Positions 51,712 to 61,608 of a DNA stretch of 64,000 nt are shown here, piece after piece (the first letter of the stretch is position 1; each line of letters starts with the position of its first letter). The stretch is from Aquiflexum lacus (GTDB lineage Bacteria; Bacteroidota; Bacteroidia; Cytophagales; Cyclobacteriaceae), in the NCBI RefSeq assembly GCF_015476655.1, contig NZ_JABFHF010000003.1, positions 186,001 to 250,000 on the forward strand, in the 5' to 3' direction. The notes beneath the pieces were generated by a model. The model saw only the letters and a list, made by a program, of their open reading frames with translations. It had not been told where the DNA came from and did not search any database. Both the position numbers and the translations under genes were made by a program.

Positions 51712-53463
51712 ATGACTAAAACCAAACCAAAAGAAAGCAGGGTCACCATGGCCACTGTGTTCAAAACCATCATCTGGCCAAGAAGAAAGCATTTGTTTCT
51801 CGGCTTATTTTTGATCATTATTTCCAGACTTTCAGGCTTGGTTTTGCCGGGAGCCAGTAAAATATTGATTGATAATGTGATTCCCTCCAATGACCTGGAT
51901 TTGCTCAAATGGCTGGTCTTGGGTGTAGTGGCAGCCATTACCATTCAGGCGACGACCTCTTATGCATTGACGCAGATTCTCAGCGTGGAAGCACAGCATT
52001 TGATTTCCGTACTGCGTTCGCAGGTCCAAAAACATATTATTCAATTGCCCATCAGGTTTTTTGACAATACCAAGACAGGAGAACTTGTATCAAGAATCAT
52101 GACGGATGTGGAAGGGGTGAGGAATCTTGTAGGCACCGGTTTTGCCCAAATGGTAGGTGGGATACTTACAGCAGTGATTTCGCTGGTACTCTTGATCTAT
52201 ATCAGTCCGATGATGACTGTTTATGTATTGGTTCCGGTGATCATATTTGGACTGATCTCTTTGAAAGCTTTTGGCAAAATCAGGCCCATTTTCAGAGAAA
52301 GAGGAAAAATCAACGCGGAAGTCACCGGTAGGCTGACCGAAACTTTGGGCGGAATCCGGGTCATCAAAGGCTTCAATGCAGAAGATCAGGAAATCAAAAC
52401 ATTTGAAGCAGGGGTTGAGCGACTTTTTCTCAATGTGAAAGCAAGTTTGACAGCAACCAGTTTTGTGACTTCTTCAGCTACTTTCCTTTTGGGTTTGGCT
52501 TCTGCCGGTATCATGGGCATAGGTGGATATATGATTATGGATGAGCAGATGACTTTTGGGGACTTTTTGGCTTTTACACTTTACCTGGGTTTTATGATTG
52601 CGCCAATTGTGCAGATGAGCAATATTGGCAGTCAGTTGACTGAAGCTTTTGCAGGGCTAGATAGGACCGAAGAAATCATGAATTATCCTTTGGAAGATGC
52701 GCATGGCATTAGGAATTTAATGCTGCCAAATTTCAAGGGGGATATCCGGTTCCAGAATGTTTCTTTTGCCTATGAAGAGGGAAAAGAAGTGGTGAAAGGA
52801 ATCAGTTTTGATGCGCCTGCAGGTTCTGTAACCGCATTGGTGGGTACTTCAGGTTCAGGCAAAACCACTATCGCAGGCTTGGCAGCTTCGTTTTTAAACC
52901 CTGATTCAGGCTTGATTACCATTGATGGCAACGATTTGCAGAAAGTATCCTTGAAAAGTTATAGATCACAGTTGGGTGTGGTGTTACAAGATGACTTTTT
53001 GTTTGAAGGCACAATCAAAGAAAATATCCTTTTCCCAAGACCCAATGCAAGCGAATCAGAATTACTTCAGGCAGTAAAAGCCGCCCATGTGCAGGAGTTT
53101 ACCGATAGGTTTGAAGATGGGTTGGAGACCTTGATAGGAGAGCGGGGCGTGAAATTATCAGGAGGACAAAGGCAAAGGATCGCTATTGCAAGAGCAATAC
53201 TAGCAGATCCAAAAATACTCGTATTGGATGAAGCAACCTCCAACTTGGATACCGAATCCGAGTCATTGATTCAGGCAAGTCTGAAACAATTGATGAAAGG
53301 GCGGACGACTTTTGTAATAGCCCACAGATTGAGCACCATCCGGCAGGCAGATCAGATTTTGGTGATTGAGAATGGGGAGATAAAAGAAAGAGGAAAACAT
53401 GAGGAGTTGATTGCTTCTGAAGGAAGATATTATCAGTTGTATACTTATCAGGCTAGGATTTGA
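51712..53463 (+). CDS. ABC transporter, fused permease and ATPase (MsbA/exporter type)
   Basis: A 583-residue half-transporter. The N-terminal 320 residues hold six transmembrane helices (ABC membrane type 1). The nucleotide-binding domain has Walker A GTSGSGKTT near residue 381, signature LSGGQRQRIAIARA near 482, Walker B ILVLDEATS near 502 and the H-loop IAHRLSTIR. It works as a homodimer or with a partner half to export lipids, peptides or drugs; MsbA-like lipid A flipping is possible but not shown. It is a single rightward gene divergent from the toxin-antitoxin block. Confidence 0.94.
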   Translation: MTKTKPKESRVTMATVFKTIIWPRRKHLFLGLFLIIISRLSGLVLPGASKILIDNVIPSNDLDLLKWLVLGVVAAITIQATTSYALTQILSVEAQHLISVLRSQVQKHIIQLPIRFFDNTKTGELVSRIMTDVEGVRNLVGTGFAQMVGGILTAVISLVLLIYISPMMTVYVLVPVIIFGLISLKAFGKIRPIFRERGKINAEVTGRLTETLGGIRVIKGFNAEDQEIKTFEAGVERLFLNVKASLTATSFVTSSATFLLGLASAGIMGIGGYMIMDEQMTFGDFLAFTLYLGFMIAPIVQMSNIGSQLTEAFAGLDRTEEIMNYPLEDAHGIRNLMLPNFKGDIRFQNVSFAYEEGKEVVKGISFDAPAGSVTALVGTSGSGKTTIAGLAASFLNPDSGLITIDGNDLQKVSLKSYRSQLGVVLQDDFLFEGTIKENILFPRPNASESELLQAVKAAHVQEFTDRFEDGLETLIGERGVKLSGGQRQRIAIARAILADPKILVLDEATSNLDTESESLIQASLKQLMKGRTTFVIAHRLSTIRQADQILVIENGEIKERGKHEELIASEGRYYQLYTYQARI

Positions 53464-53777
53464 GAAGGGAGTTTTGAGTCGTAGCGGGCAGTGTTCAGTG
53501 AGCAGTCTCAGTAGGCAGTTTTCAGTGTTATGTGTTCAAAGCAGCACTTCGACTGTATATTGCCTACTGTTCAGTTAGAAGGGAAGGTCTGAATTTTGAA
53601 GTTTGAGGAGGAGGTCTGAAGTTTGCAAGTAACCACTGCCAACTGCGACTGCCTACTGTTCAGTTCGCTGTTGCCTTAGGTTATGTACAGTCTCAGGATG
53701 TAAGACCAAAAACTTGTAAACCATTTATCAAAAAGTAGGGGTTTTGGCAGATTCTAATGAGGTAAATTGCTCCTTCT
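53464..53777. repeat. Low-complexity region of CAGT-type words
   Basis: Repeated words such as GCAGTGTTCAGTGAGCAGTC, GTAGGCAGTTTTCAGTG and, inverted, ACTGCCTACTGTTCAGTT. No ORF or terminator is convincing. Confidence 0.6.
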
Positions 53778-55982
53778 ATGAGATTTTCTCCCAAAATTTT
53801 CAGGTATCTGTTTTTGTTTTTGTGCTTATTGATCCCCCTTTTTAAGGGAATGGCGCAAGATTCAAAGTCATTGGAGGCATACCGTCTCAAGCCGGGTGAA
53901 TTGATTGTATTGGATGGGAAGTTGGATGAAGAGTTTTGGGGAAATACAGATGTGGCTTCGGATTTTTTGATGATGGAACCTGTAGAAGGCTCTCCAGCTT
54001 CAGAGCGGACCATCATCAGGGTTGCCTTTGACGGTCAATACCTGTATATAGGAGCTCGGTTTTTTGATTCCGAACCGGATAAAATAAAAGCATTTCAACG
54101 GAGAAGAGATCAATCTTTGTTAACCGATGACAGATTTGCCTTTATTTTGGACACTTATAATGATCAGCGATCTGCCTATTATTTTGAAATTAACCCATTG
54201 GGTCTGATGAGTGATGCCCTACTACGGGTAGGTCAGGGCACAAGGCTGATACCTGCATGGGACGGTATATGGAGGGCCTGGGTCAGCAGGGATACAGAAG
54301 GTTGGTCAGCAGAGATAAGAATTCCGTTTATGACACTCAATTTTGACCCTAGCTCAGATGTTTGGGGGATCAATTTTTTGAGAAGCATCAGAAGAAAAAA
54401 CGAAGAAGTTCTTTGGTCAGGTCATCGGAGAAACCAAGGGATACGGAGACCACAGGATGCGGGTAAATTGACTGGGTTAAGCGGCATCAACCAAGGACTC
54501 GGCTTGGAAGCAATTCCTTATGGAATAGTCTCAGAGTTCAGACAAAAGGCTGATCCTGAAAGTCCCACTCAAAGTGAATTCCGTTACAATGCAGGAGGAG
54601 AATTGAACTATAACATTTCCCCCAACCTTAAGGCAGGTATTACTGTGAATACCGACTTCGCCGAAACCGAAGTGGATGACAGACAGATTAACTTGACCAG
54701 ATTTCCTCTCTTTTTTCCGGAAAGGAGGGCATTCTTTCTGGAAGGTTCCCATATTTTTCAGTTTGCCCCTTCCAGTAACCCCAACCCTTATTTCAGCAGG
54801 AGAATAGGTCTTGATGACGGTAGACCCATTCCGATTCGGTACGGTGCCAGAATGATAGGGAGGATCAAAAATACAGATGTAGGGTTTCTTCATGTCCGAA
54901 CCGGAGAAAGTCAGGAGAACTCCGGAGAGTCATTTACTGTCGGGCGCGTGGTCCAGAATTTTGCAGGGGAAAGTACCATTGGTGTGATGTATACCAGAAG
55001 GGATACAGATGAAGATCCATTACAGACCCGACAAACAATAGCAGCAGATTTGGGGCTCAATACATCTAAATTTTTGGGCAACAAAAACCTACAATTTGAG
55101 GCATTTGTGGCAGGTCACACCGAAACGGAATTCGGAGACACCACCAATCTATGGGACAGATCGGTTCGGGGAGCTAGGATCAATTTTCCCAATCAGCCTT
55201 GGGAAGCCCATGTCAGTTACAGAGAATTTGGCATCAACTATGACCCAGCTGTCGGATTTGCACCCAGAGTAGGATTTAGGCGGCTTCAACCCTCCATCAG
55301 CTACAGTCCTTTGATTGGCAAAAGTGCAATCATCAGGGAGCTGAGTTGGCAGTATTATTTCGAATATTTAATGGAAATGGATTGGCGTCCTGCTACTGTC
55401 AATCACCGCCTTCAGTTATTGGGAATCAGGTTTGAAACAGGTGATATCCTTCAATTTGAGGTCAATCACAACTATGAATATTTGGATCATACTTTTGATA
55501 TTCTGAGAAATGGGGAGTTTGTCATCCAACCTGGAGATTTTTACAATTTGGGTTACAGCATTGCCGTCCGATCAGCGAGCTTCAGAAGAGTGGGCGGCGA
55601 ATTTACATTAAATAAAGCCGGGTTCTGGACCGGTGAACAAACGATGATCACTGCGGACTTGTTTGTTAGGCCATTTGTTGGACTGAATGTGACTGGAAGC
55701 TGGGTCCACAGCAGGGTCAGGCTGGCTGAAGGAGACTTTGATACCCACCTTTTCCGTTTGATCACAGCTTATGATTTTTCTCCTTGGGTTTCGATCAACT
55801 TCAACATCCAATATGACAATGTCACCAATTTTTTGGGAACCAACACCCGATTTTCTTGGGTATTAAGTCCCGGAAACACCTTTTTTGTAGTGTATAACCA
55901 CAATTGGCAAAACTACATGGAGAGATTTGTATCCATGGAAGCAAATACCAATATGAAATTGACATATACATTCAGGTTTTAA
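53778..55982 (+). CDS. DUF5916 protein with N-terminal CBM9-like domain
   Basis: A 734-residue exported protein with a Sec signal peptide (about residues 1-23). The N-terminal 200 residues look like a carbohydrate-binding family 9 domain (LIVLDGKLDEEFWGNTDVAS, VAFDGQYLYIGARFFDSEP), and the rest is the DUF5916 domain, a beta-rich region with outer-membrane barrel character ending AMKLTYTFRF-like (ANTNMKLTYTFRF). Such proteins sit in the outer membrane of many Bacteroidota; role unknown, a sugar-related binding or transport function is inferred from the first domain. Single gene with a terminator downstream shared with the M23 gene. Confidence 0.9.
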   Translation: MRFSPKIFRYLFLFLCLLIPLFKGMAQDSKSLEAYRLKPGELIVLDGKLDEEFWGNTDVASDFLMMEPVEGSPASERTIIRVAFDGQYLYIGARFFDSEPDKIKAFQRRRDQSLLTDDRFAFILDTYNDQRSAYYFEINPLGLMSDALLRVGQGTRLIPAWDGIWRAWVSRDTEGWSAEIRIPFMTLNFDPSSDVWGINFLRSIRRKNEEVLWSGHRRNQGIRRPQDAGKLTGLSGINQGLGLEAIPYGIVSEFRQKADPESPTQSEFRYNAGGELNYNISPNLKAGITVNTDFAETEVDDRQINLTRFPLFFPERRAFFLEGSHIFQFAPSSNPNPYFSRRIGLDDGRPIPIRYGARMIGRIKNTDVGFLHVRTGESQENSGESFTVGRVVQNFAGESTIGVMYTRRDTDEDPLQTRQTIAADLGLNTSKFLGNKNLQFEAFVAGHTETEFGDTTNLWDRSVRGARINFPNQPWEAHVSYREFGINYDPAVGFAPRVGFRRLQPSISYSPLIGKSAIIRELSWQYYFEYLMEMDWRPATVNHRLQLLGIRFETGDILQFEVNHNYEYLDHTFDILRNGEFVIQPGDFYNLGYSIAVRSASFRRVGGEFTLNKAGFWTGEQTMITADLFVRPFVGLNVTGSWVHSRVRLAEGDFDTHLFRLITAYDFSPWVSINFNIQYDNVTNFLGTNTRFSWVLSPGNTFFVVYNHNWQNYMERFVSMEANTNMKLTYTFRF

Positions 55983-56028
55983 CCATTTGGAAATAACCAA
56001 ATGTGGACTAATTGAGTCCTAATAAATC

Positions 56029-56064
56029 AAAAGGTTTCAGACCAAGACGGTCTGAAACCTTTTT
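56029..56064. terminator. Bidirectional terminator between convergent genes
   Basis: AAAGGTTTCAGACC pairs perfectly with GGTCTGAAACCTTT around AAGAC, with T-rich sequence on both sides, between the DUF5916 and M23 genes. Confidence 0.88.
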
Positions 56065-56088
56065 CATTTTAAAAATCTAAGAAGATGA

Positions 56089-57066
56089 TCAGCTCAAAGA
56101 TTGATTTTCTTTGCCTGCCAATTCCAGAATTTTATCATATTCTTCTGGCGTGAGGTCTTTGAAGAAGTAATTGACAGGGTTTATAAATCTTCCATCTTTC
56201 ATAATCTCATAGTGGACATGTGGGGCTGTTGAAGAGCCTGTATTTCCCACGGTGCCAATTTGGTCGCCTCGTTTTACTTTTTGACCTCTCCTGACTTTAA
56301 AGTCGTTCATGTGTGCATACCGGGTTACAAACCCAAATCCATGATCAATTTCAATATGTTTGCCATAGCCACCAAATACTGTTTTTACTGATTTTACCAC
56401 TCCATCTCCGGTTGCATAAATCGGAGTTCCTTTTGGGGCAGCAAAATCCACTCCCTGATGCATTTTCCGCACTTTGAGAATAGGATGAACCCGCATACCG
56501 AATCCTGAAGCCAACAAATTCAATTCTTCATTGGTAACAGGCTGAATTGCAGGGACTGAAGCCCAATATTCTTCTTTCTTCAAGGCAAGTTCAGTAACTT
56601 CATCATAACTCACTGATTGGACATAAAGTTGTCGTTTCAAGGCATCCACTTTTTGAGAAAGTGTGAGGATCAAATCTTCTTGTTTAAGACCCTTGTCCTT
56701 CAACTCTTTATACCTTTCTGTGCCTCCAATGCCAGCTTTTCGTATCTCGGTAGGAACAGGCTCTGTTTCAAAAATGATCCTGTAAAGGTTGTCATCCCTT
56801 TGTTGAAGGTCTGATAGCATGTAATTCATTTTGGAAACTTCTTCCTCCAATAACTGATAATACAAAGTCAGTTCTTGATTTTCCTTTTTGAGCAAAAGTT
56901 CTTTTGGACTGTCAAAGTAATAACTGAAAAGTATGAGAATTCCAATTGCCATCATGGAAGCCAATGAGACAAAACCCAAAGTATTGAGCAATATGTCCCA
57001 TTTGCTACGTTTGTAACGTTCGTATTTACATGTTTTGGCGTCGTAGTAATATTTTATTCTACTCAT
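56089..57066 (-). CDS. M23-family peptidase, membrane-anchored
   Basis: A 325-residue protein. One transmembrane helix lies at about 28-50 (LGFVSLASMMAIGILILFSY), then a coiled coil to about 150. The M23 (lysostaphin-like) domain covers about 185-300 with zinc ligands His203 and Asp207 in MHQGVDFAAP, His252 and His285 in APHVHYE. It probably cleaves or, if acting as a partner protein, helps to control cleavage of peptidoglycan cross-links in the periplasm, as in MepM or NlpD/EnvC-type proteins. All catalytic residues are present, so it looks active. Divergent from alaS with 119 bases between. Confidence 0.94.
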   Translation of the reverse strand: MSRIKYYYDAKTCKYERYKRSKWDILLNTLGFVSLASMMAIGILILFSYYFDSPKELLLKKENQELTLYYQLLEEEVSKMNYMLSDLQQRDDNLYRIIFETEPVPTEIRKAGIGGTERYKELKDKGLKQEDLILTLSQKVDALKRQLYVQSVSYDEVTELALKKEEYWASVPAIQPVTNEELNLLASGFGMRVHPILKVRKMHQGVDFAAPKGTPIYATGDGVVKSVKTVFGGYGKHIEIDHGFGFVTRYAHMNDFKVRRGQKVKRGDQIGTVGNTGSSTAPHVHYEIMKDGRFINPVNYFFKDLTPEEYDKILELAGKENQSLS

Positions 57067-57185
57067 TGTAAAATGCAGGGTAAATCTTCTAATTTTGTGC
57101 CCCTAAGGTAAGTGGGTGATTACGTCAAGGAGCCCACAAAGATATTAAAATTAATTAGATAATACGAACATAGTCAAAAGCTTAG

Positions 57186-59816
57186 ATGAAAGCCAAGGAA
57201 ATCAGAAATTTATTTATAGAATTTTTTAAGTCAAAAAACCATCAATTTGTCCCTTCTTCTCCCATTGTTGTCAAGAATGACCCTACACTGATGTTTACCA
57301 ATGCAGGTATGAATCAGTTTAAGGATTTCTTCTTGGGAAATGAGGTTCCCAAAGCCAATAGGGTTGCAAACAGTCAGAAATGCCTTAGGGTTTCAGGTAA
57401 GCACAATGACCTGGAAGAGGTGGGTGTGGACACCTACCACCATACCATGTTTGAGATGTTGGGCAATTGGTCATTTGGTGATTATTTCAAAAAAGAAGCA
57501 ATTGAATGGGCTTGGGAATTGTTGACCGAAGTGTATAAGTTGCCCAAAGACAGGCTATATGTTTCAGTATTTGGAGGGGACCAAAAGGATGGTCTCGACA
57601 AGGACTTGGAAGCCTTCCAGATTTGGAGCAGCATAGTGCCTGAAGCCAGGATCTTATTTGGTAGCAAAAAAGATAACTTTTGGGAAATGGGAGAGACCGG
57701 GCCATGTGGACCCTGTTCTGAAATCCATATTGATCTAAGAACTGATGATGAGAGAAGTCAAACATCTGGTTTTGAACTGGTCAACAATGATCACCCACGG
57801 GTAATTGAAATCTGGAATTTGGTTTTTATGCAGTTTAATCGGCTGGCTGATGGTAGTTTGAAGGAGCTTCCTGCAAAACATGTGGATACAGGGATGGGAT
57901 TTGAAAGACTTGTAAGGGCCATCCAAAACAAATCTTCCAATTATGATACGGATGTGTTCACTCCTTTTATCCAATTGATTGAATCCAAATCAGGCAAAGA
58001 ATACGGCAAGGAGGAAAAGACTGATATTGCAATGCGGGTTATTGTGGACCATATTCGTGCGATTGCATTTACAATTGCAGATGGGCAGCTTCCATCCAAC
58101 AACAAAGCAGGCTATGTTATCAGGAGGATATTGAGAAGAGCAGTGAGATATGGCTATACCTTCCTCGGTTTTCAAAAACCATTTCTTCATGAATTAATGC
58201 CATTGTTAGCAGAAAATTTCGGTGATGTCTTTCCGGAAATTGCTGCCCAACAGGATTTTATTTCCAAGGTGGTGATGGAAGAGGAAGCATCCTTTTTGAG
58301 GACCTTGGATAACGGACTTAAAAAGCTCGATCAGATCAAAGAGGAAATGTCCCATACCGGATCCAAAGTGATTGAAGGAAAAGTTGCCTTTGAACTGTAC
58401 GATACTTATGGATTCCCTTTGGACCTGACTTCTTTGATAGCGAGGGAAAATGGACTTTCTATTGACGAAGTAGGTTTCAAAGTAGAAATGGAAAAGCAAA
58501 AGACCAGGTCCAGGGCTGCTGCTGAACAGGAAACCGGTGATTGGAATATGGTCCATGACGAAGAAGGTGTCGAATTTGTTGGTTATGATTTTCTGGAGTC
58601 AGAAAGTAGAATCATAAAGTACCGACAGATCAAGGATAAAAAAGGTGACAGGTTCCAATTGGTGTTGGATAAGACACCGTTTTATGCAGAAAGTGGTGGA
58701 CAGGTTGGTGACCAAGGCTTTTTACAAAATGGTAATGAGACAATACAGGTATTGGATACAAAAAAAGAAAATGATCTCACCGTTCATTTTGTAGACAGAC
58801 TTCCCAATGACCCAAATCAGCTTTTTTTGGCAAAAGTAAATGTTGATAAAAGAAAATCAACAGTCAACAATCATTCTGCTACCCACTTGCTTCACGCCGC
58901 CCTTAAAGAGGTGTTGGGCAATCATGTTCAACAAAAGGGTTCTTTGGTCAATGAAGAATTGCTCAGGTTTGATTTCTCTCATTTTGCCAAAATGACCGAT
59001 GAAGAAATCATCAAAGTTGAAAATATCGTCAACGCCAAGATAAGAGAGAATATTCCATTGGAAGAGCAGCGGAATGTTCCTATCGAAGAAGCAAAGAAAA
59101 GAGGGGCCACTGCCCTGTTTGGAGAAAAGTACGGTGATTTTGTGAGGGTAATCACATTTGATAAGCATTTTTCGGTAGAACTTTGTGGCGGTGTGCACGT
59201 ACCTTCCACAGGTGTGATCGGGATGCTTAAAGTTGTCTCTGAATCTTCTATCGCCGCAGGCGTCAGAAGAATTGAGGCAGTGACGGCAGAGGCTGCTGAA
59301 CAAATGGTCAATGGACAGTTAACCTTGCTGAAGGAAATTCAGGAAATGTTAAAAAACCCAAAAGATCTGAGGAAATCCATCGAATCCTTGGTTTCTGAAC
59401 GTAATGACCTTAGAAAGGAAATTGAGGTTTTGCATTTGGGCCAAGCTTCTCTTCAAAAAGAAGCGCTTTTGAAAAAGTTGGAAAATGTCAATGGAATCAA
59501 TTTCCTTTTTGCACAAGTAAATTTCCCAAATGCAGATGCACTTAAAAAAATCTCTTTTGAATTAAAAAATGAAATCGAAAATCTAGTTGCAGTTTTGGCA
59601 GCAGAAATTGAGGGGAAACCACAAATTGCAATTGTCATTGATGAGGAGTTGGTAAAATCAAAAGGATTGAATGCAGGAACTATAATAAGAGATCTTGCCA
59701 AAGAAATCCAAGGGGGAGGAGGAGGTCAGGCCTTTTTCGCTACGGCAGGAGGGAAGGATGTTTCAGGTTTACCAAAAGTGTTGGAAAAGGCAAGGTTGAT
59801 GTTAATGGGTCTTTGA
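57186..59816 (+). CDS. alaS: Alanyl-tRNA synthetase
   Basis: An 876-residue full-length AlaRS. The aminoacylation core begins at residue 1 (NLFIEFFKSKNHQFVPSSPI), with class II motif 2 in HHTMFEMLGNWSFGDYFKKE and motif 3 in GYVIRRILRRAVRYG. The editing domain has HSATHLLHAAL and CGGVHVPSTG with the zinc-binding His/Cys residues. A C-terminal oligomerisation/C-Ala domain ends LEKARLMLMGL. It charges tRNA-Ala and clears Ser/Gly errors. Divergent from the M23 gene; gatB follows 200 bases later on the same strand. Confidence 0.97.
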   Translation: MKAKEIRNLFIEFFKSKNHQFVPSSPIVVKNDPTLMFTNAGMNQFKDFFLGNEVPKANRVANSQKCLRVSGKHNDLEEVGVDTYHHTMFEMLGNWSFGDYFKKEAIEWAWELLTEVYKLPKDRLYVSVFGGDQKDGLDKDLEAFQIWSSIVPEARILFGSKKDNFWEMGETGPCGPCSEIHIDLRTDDERSQTSGFELVNNDHPRVIEIWNLVFMQFNRLADGSLKELPAKHVDTGMGFERLVRAIQNKSSNYDTDVFTPFIQLIESKSGKEYGKEEKTDIAMRVIVDHIRAIAFTIADGQLPSNNKAGYVIRRILRRAVRYGYTFLGFQKPFLHELMPLLAENFGDVFPEIAAQQDFISKVVMEEEASFLRTLDNGLKKLDQIKEEMSHTGSKVIEGKVAFELYDTYGFPLDLTSLIARENGLSIDEVGFKVEMEKQKTRSRAAAEQETGDWNMVHDEEGVEFVGYDFLESESRIIKYRQIKDKKGDRFQLVLDKTPFYAESGGQVGDQGFLQNGNETIQVLDTKKENDLTVHFVDRLPNDPNQLFLAKVNVDKRKSTVNNHSATHLLHAALKEVLGNHVQQKGSLVNEELLRFDFSHFAKMTDEEIIKVENIVNAKIRENIPLEEQRNVPIEEAKKRGATALFGEKYGDFVRVITFDKHFSVELCGGVHVPSTGVIGMLKVVSESSIAAGVRRIEAVTAEAAEQMVNGQLTLLKEIQEMLKNPKDLRKSIESLVSERNDLRKEIEVLHLGQASLQKEALLKKLENVNGINFLFAQVNFPNADALKKISFELKNEIENLVAVLAAEIEGKPQIAIVIDEELVKSKGLNAGTIIRDLAKEIQGGGGGQAFFATAGGKDVSGLPKVLEKARLMLMGL

Positions 59817-60021
59817 CTCTAAATATTAGGTTGGATCTTATTGTGTAAATTTCTAATTGAGATCTTATTAAAATATCCTTGGTTTTTTTGCCATAAAACA
59901 AATAAGTTATTGTTACCATGTAAATATGACAATGCATGGTTAATGTAAATGAAGACCGTTAATTTGGTTTTGGATGAATTTGGACCCAATTTTGGGTACT
60001 TCAATAATAGTTTTACCTGAT

Positions 60022-61482
60022 ATGATTTCAGCAGAAATAAAAAATAAATATGAGTTGGTAATAGGGCTTGAAGTTCATGCCCAACTTTTGACCAAAAGTA
60101 AAATGTACACTTCCGATTCTACCGAATACGGAAATCTTCCCAATACCCATATTTCAGTCCTTACATTAGGTCATCCGGGCACACTTCCTAAAGTCAATAT
60201 GAAGGCAGTGGAATTTGCTATAAAAATGGGTTTGGCCTGTGAAAGTGACATAACAAGGAACAATATTTTTGCTCGAAAAAACTACTTTTATCCTGACTTA
60301 CCAAAGGGATATCAGATCACACAGGATAAAAATCCTATTTGTGTAGGAGGACATGTCCCCATTACTTTGCCGAATGGGACCAAAAGGTCTGTGGCGCTGA
60401 CACGGATCCACATGGAAGAGGATGCCGGAAAATCCATGCACTTGGCAGGAGAAGTGGATACTTTGGTCGATTTCAACAGAGCAGGGGTCCCGCTCATTGA
60501 AATAGTTTCTGAGCCGGATATGCGCTCCTCAGATGAGGCATATGCCTATTTGGTTGAGATCAAAAAATTGGTCCGATACCTGGATATTTGTGATGGTAAC
60601 ATGGAAGAAGGTTCCTTGAGGTGCGATGCAAATATCTCAGTAATGTTAAAAGGAGCAGCTGAATACGGTAAAAAGGTGGAGGTCAAGAATATGAACTCCT
60701 TTAGAAATGTAAGCCGTGCAATTGAGCATGAATTTGAGCGTCAGATTGAATTGGCAGAACAAGGAAAAGAAATTATTTCGGAAACAAGGACTTTTGATGC
60801 TACCACAGGTACCACTGCAAGCATGAGGACAAAAGAAGACCTGAACGATTATCGATATTTTCCTGAACCCGATCTCAGCCCTGTAATTGTATCTGAAGAA
60901 TGGCTTGAAAGTGTCAGGGCAGCTATGCCTCCATTACCAAGGGAGCTTTTCCATAAGTTTGTTCATGAATATGGATTGCCGGAATATGATGCCGGTGTGC
61001 TGACTGATTCTAAAGAAATCGCACTCTACTTTGAAGATCTTTGCGCTCATACCCAAAATTTCAAAGCAGCATCCAACTGGATGATGGGGCCTGTAAAATC
61101 CTATTTGAATGAACTTACCTTACATATTTCAGACTTTCCTGTTAAAGCAAATAGTCTGGCAGAATTGATTTCCATTATTGATGAGGGTAAAGTGAGTTTC
61201 TCGGTAGCATCACAAAATATATATCCTGAACTCCTAAAAGGAACGGATAAATCACCATTGGAAATTGCCCAAGAACTGAATCTGATACAGGAGAGTGATG
61301 AAAGTTCTCTGAAGCCAATAGTGGAGACTGTATTGGCGGAAAATGTTGGAAAGGTAGAGGAATATAGATCAGGCAAAAAAGGGTTGATGGGGATGTTTAT
61401 GGGGCAAGTAATGAAGAAATCCCAAGGAAAGGCAGATCCTAAAGTAGCCACTAAATTATTGACAGAATTACTTGAAAATTAA
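60022..61482 (+). CDS. gatB: Asp-tRNA(Asn)/Glu-tRNA(Gln) amidotransferase subunit B
   Basis: A 486-residue GatB from ATG 60022 (MISAEIKNKYELVIGLEVHA). An upstream in-frame ATG at 59974 is open but adds 16 residues not typical of the family. Signatures: GLEVHAQLLTKSKMY, KNYFYPDLPKGYQIT, VDFNRAGVPLIEIVSEPDMR and the C-terminal GatB/YqeY tail domain ending LLTELLEN. With GatA and GatC it converts mischarged Glu-tRNA(Gln) or Asp-tRNA(Asn) to the correct amides. gatA and gatC are not in the window, which is common as the genes are often dispersed. A 38-codon ORF follows. Confidence 0.95.
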   Translation: MISAEIKNKYELVIGLEVHAQLLTKSKMYTSDSTEYGNLPNTHISVLTLGHPGTLPKVNMKAVEFAIKMGLACESDITRNNIFARKNYFYPDLPKGYQITQDKNPICVGGHVPITLPNGTKRSVALTRIHMEEDAGKSMHLAGEVDTLVDFNRAGVPLIEIVSEPDMRSSDEAYAYLVEIKKLVRYLDICDGNMEEGSLRCDANISVMLKGAAEYGKKVEVKNMNSFRNVSRAIEHEFERQIELAEQGKEIISETRTFDATTGTTASMRTKEDLNDYRYFPEPDLSPVIVSEEWLESVRAAMPPLPRELFHKFVHEYGLPEYDAGVLTDSKEIALYFEDLCAHTQNFKAASNWMMGPVKSYLNELTLHISDFPVKANSLAELISIIDEGKVSFSVASQNIYPELLKGTDKSPLEIAQELNLIQESDESSLKPIVETVLAENVGKVEEYRSGKKGLMGMFMGQVMKKSQGKADPKVATKLLTELLEN

Positions 61483-61486
61483 TTAA

Positions 61487-61603
61487 ATGAATACGCCAAA
61501 TGCAAAATCTGCATCCAAAGGCGATATACAGTTTTCTTACAAACTTAGCTTCATCCAACAAGGTATTTGGGTATTAACCGAAGACTTTGAAAAACTAATT
61601 TAA
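61487..61603 (+). CDS. Possible 38-residue ORF between gatB and the TlpA-like gene
   Basis: ATG at 61487 opens a 38-codon frame (MNTPNAKSASKGDIQFSYKL ... EDFEKLI) that ends at 61603. It starts four bases after the gatB stop and ends five bases before the next ATG, so it fills the gap almost exactly. There is no signal peptide or motif and no clear ribosome site. It may be a real small protein or a chance frame in a tightly packed operon. Confidence 0.4.
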   Translation: MNTPNAKSASKGDIQFSYKLSFIQQGIWVLTEDFEKLI

Positions 61604-61608
61604 TTCAG

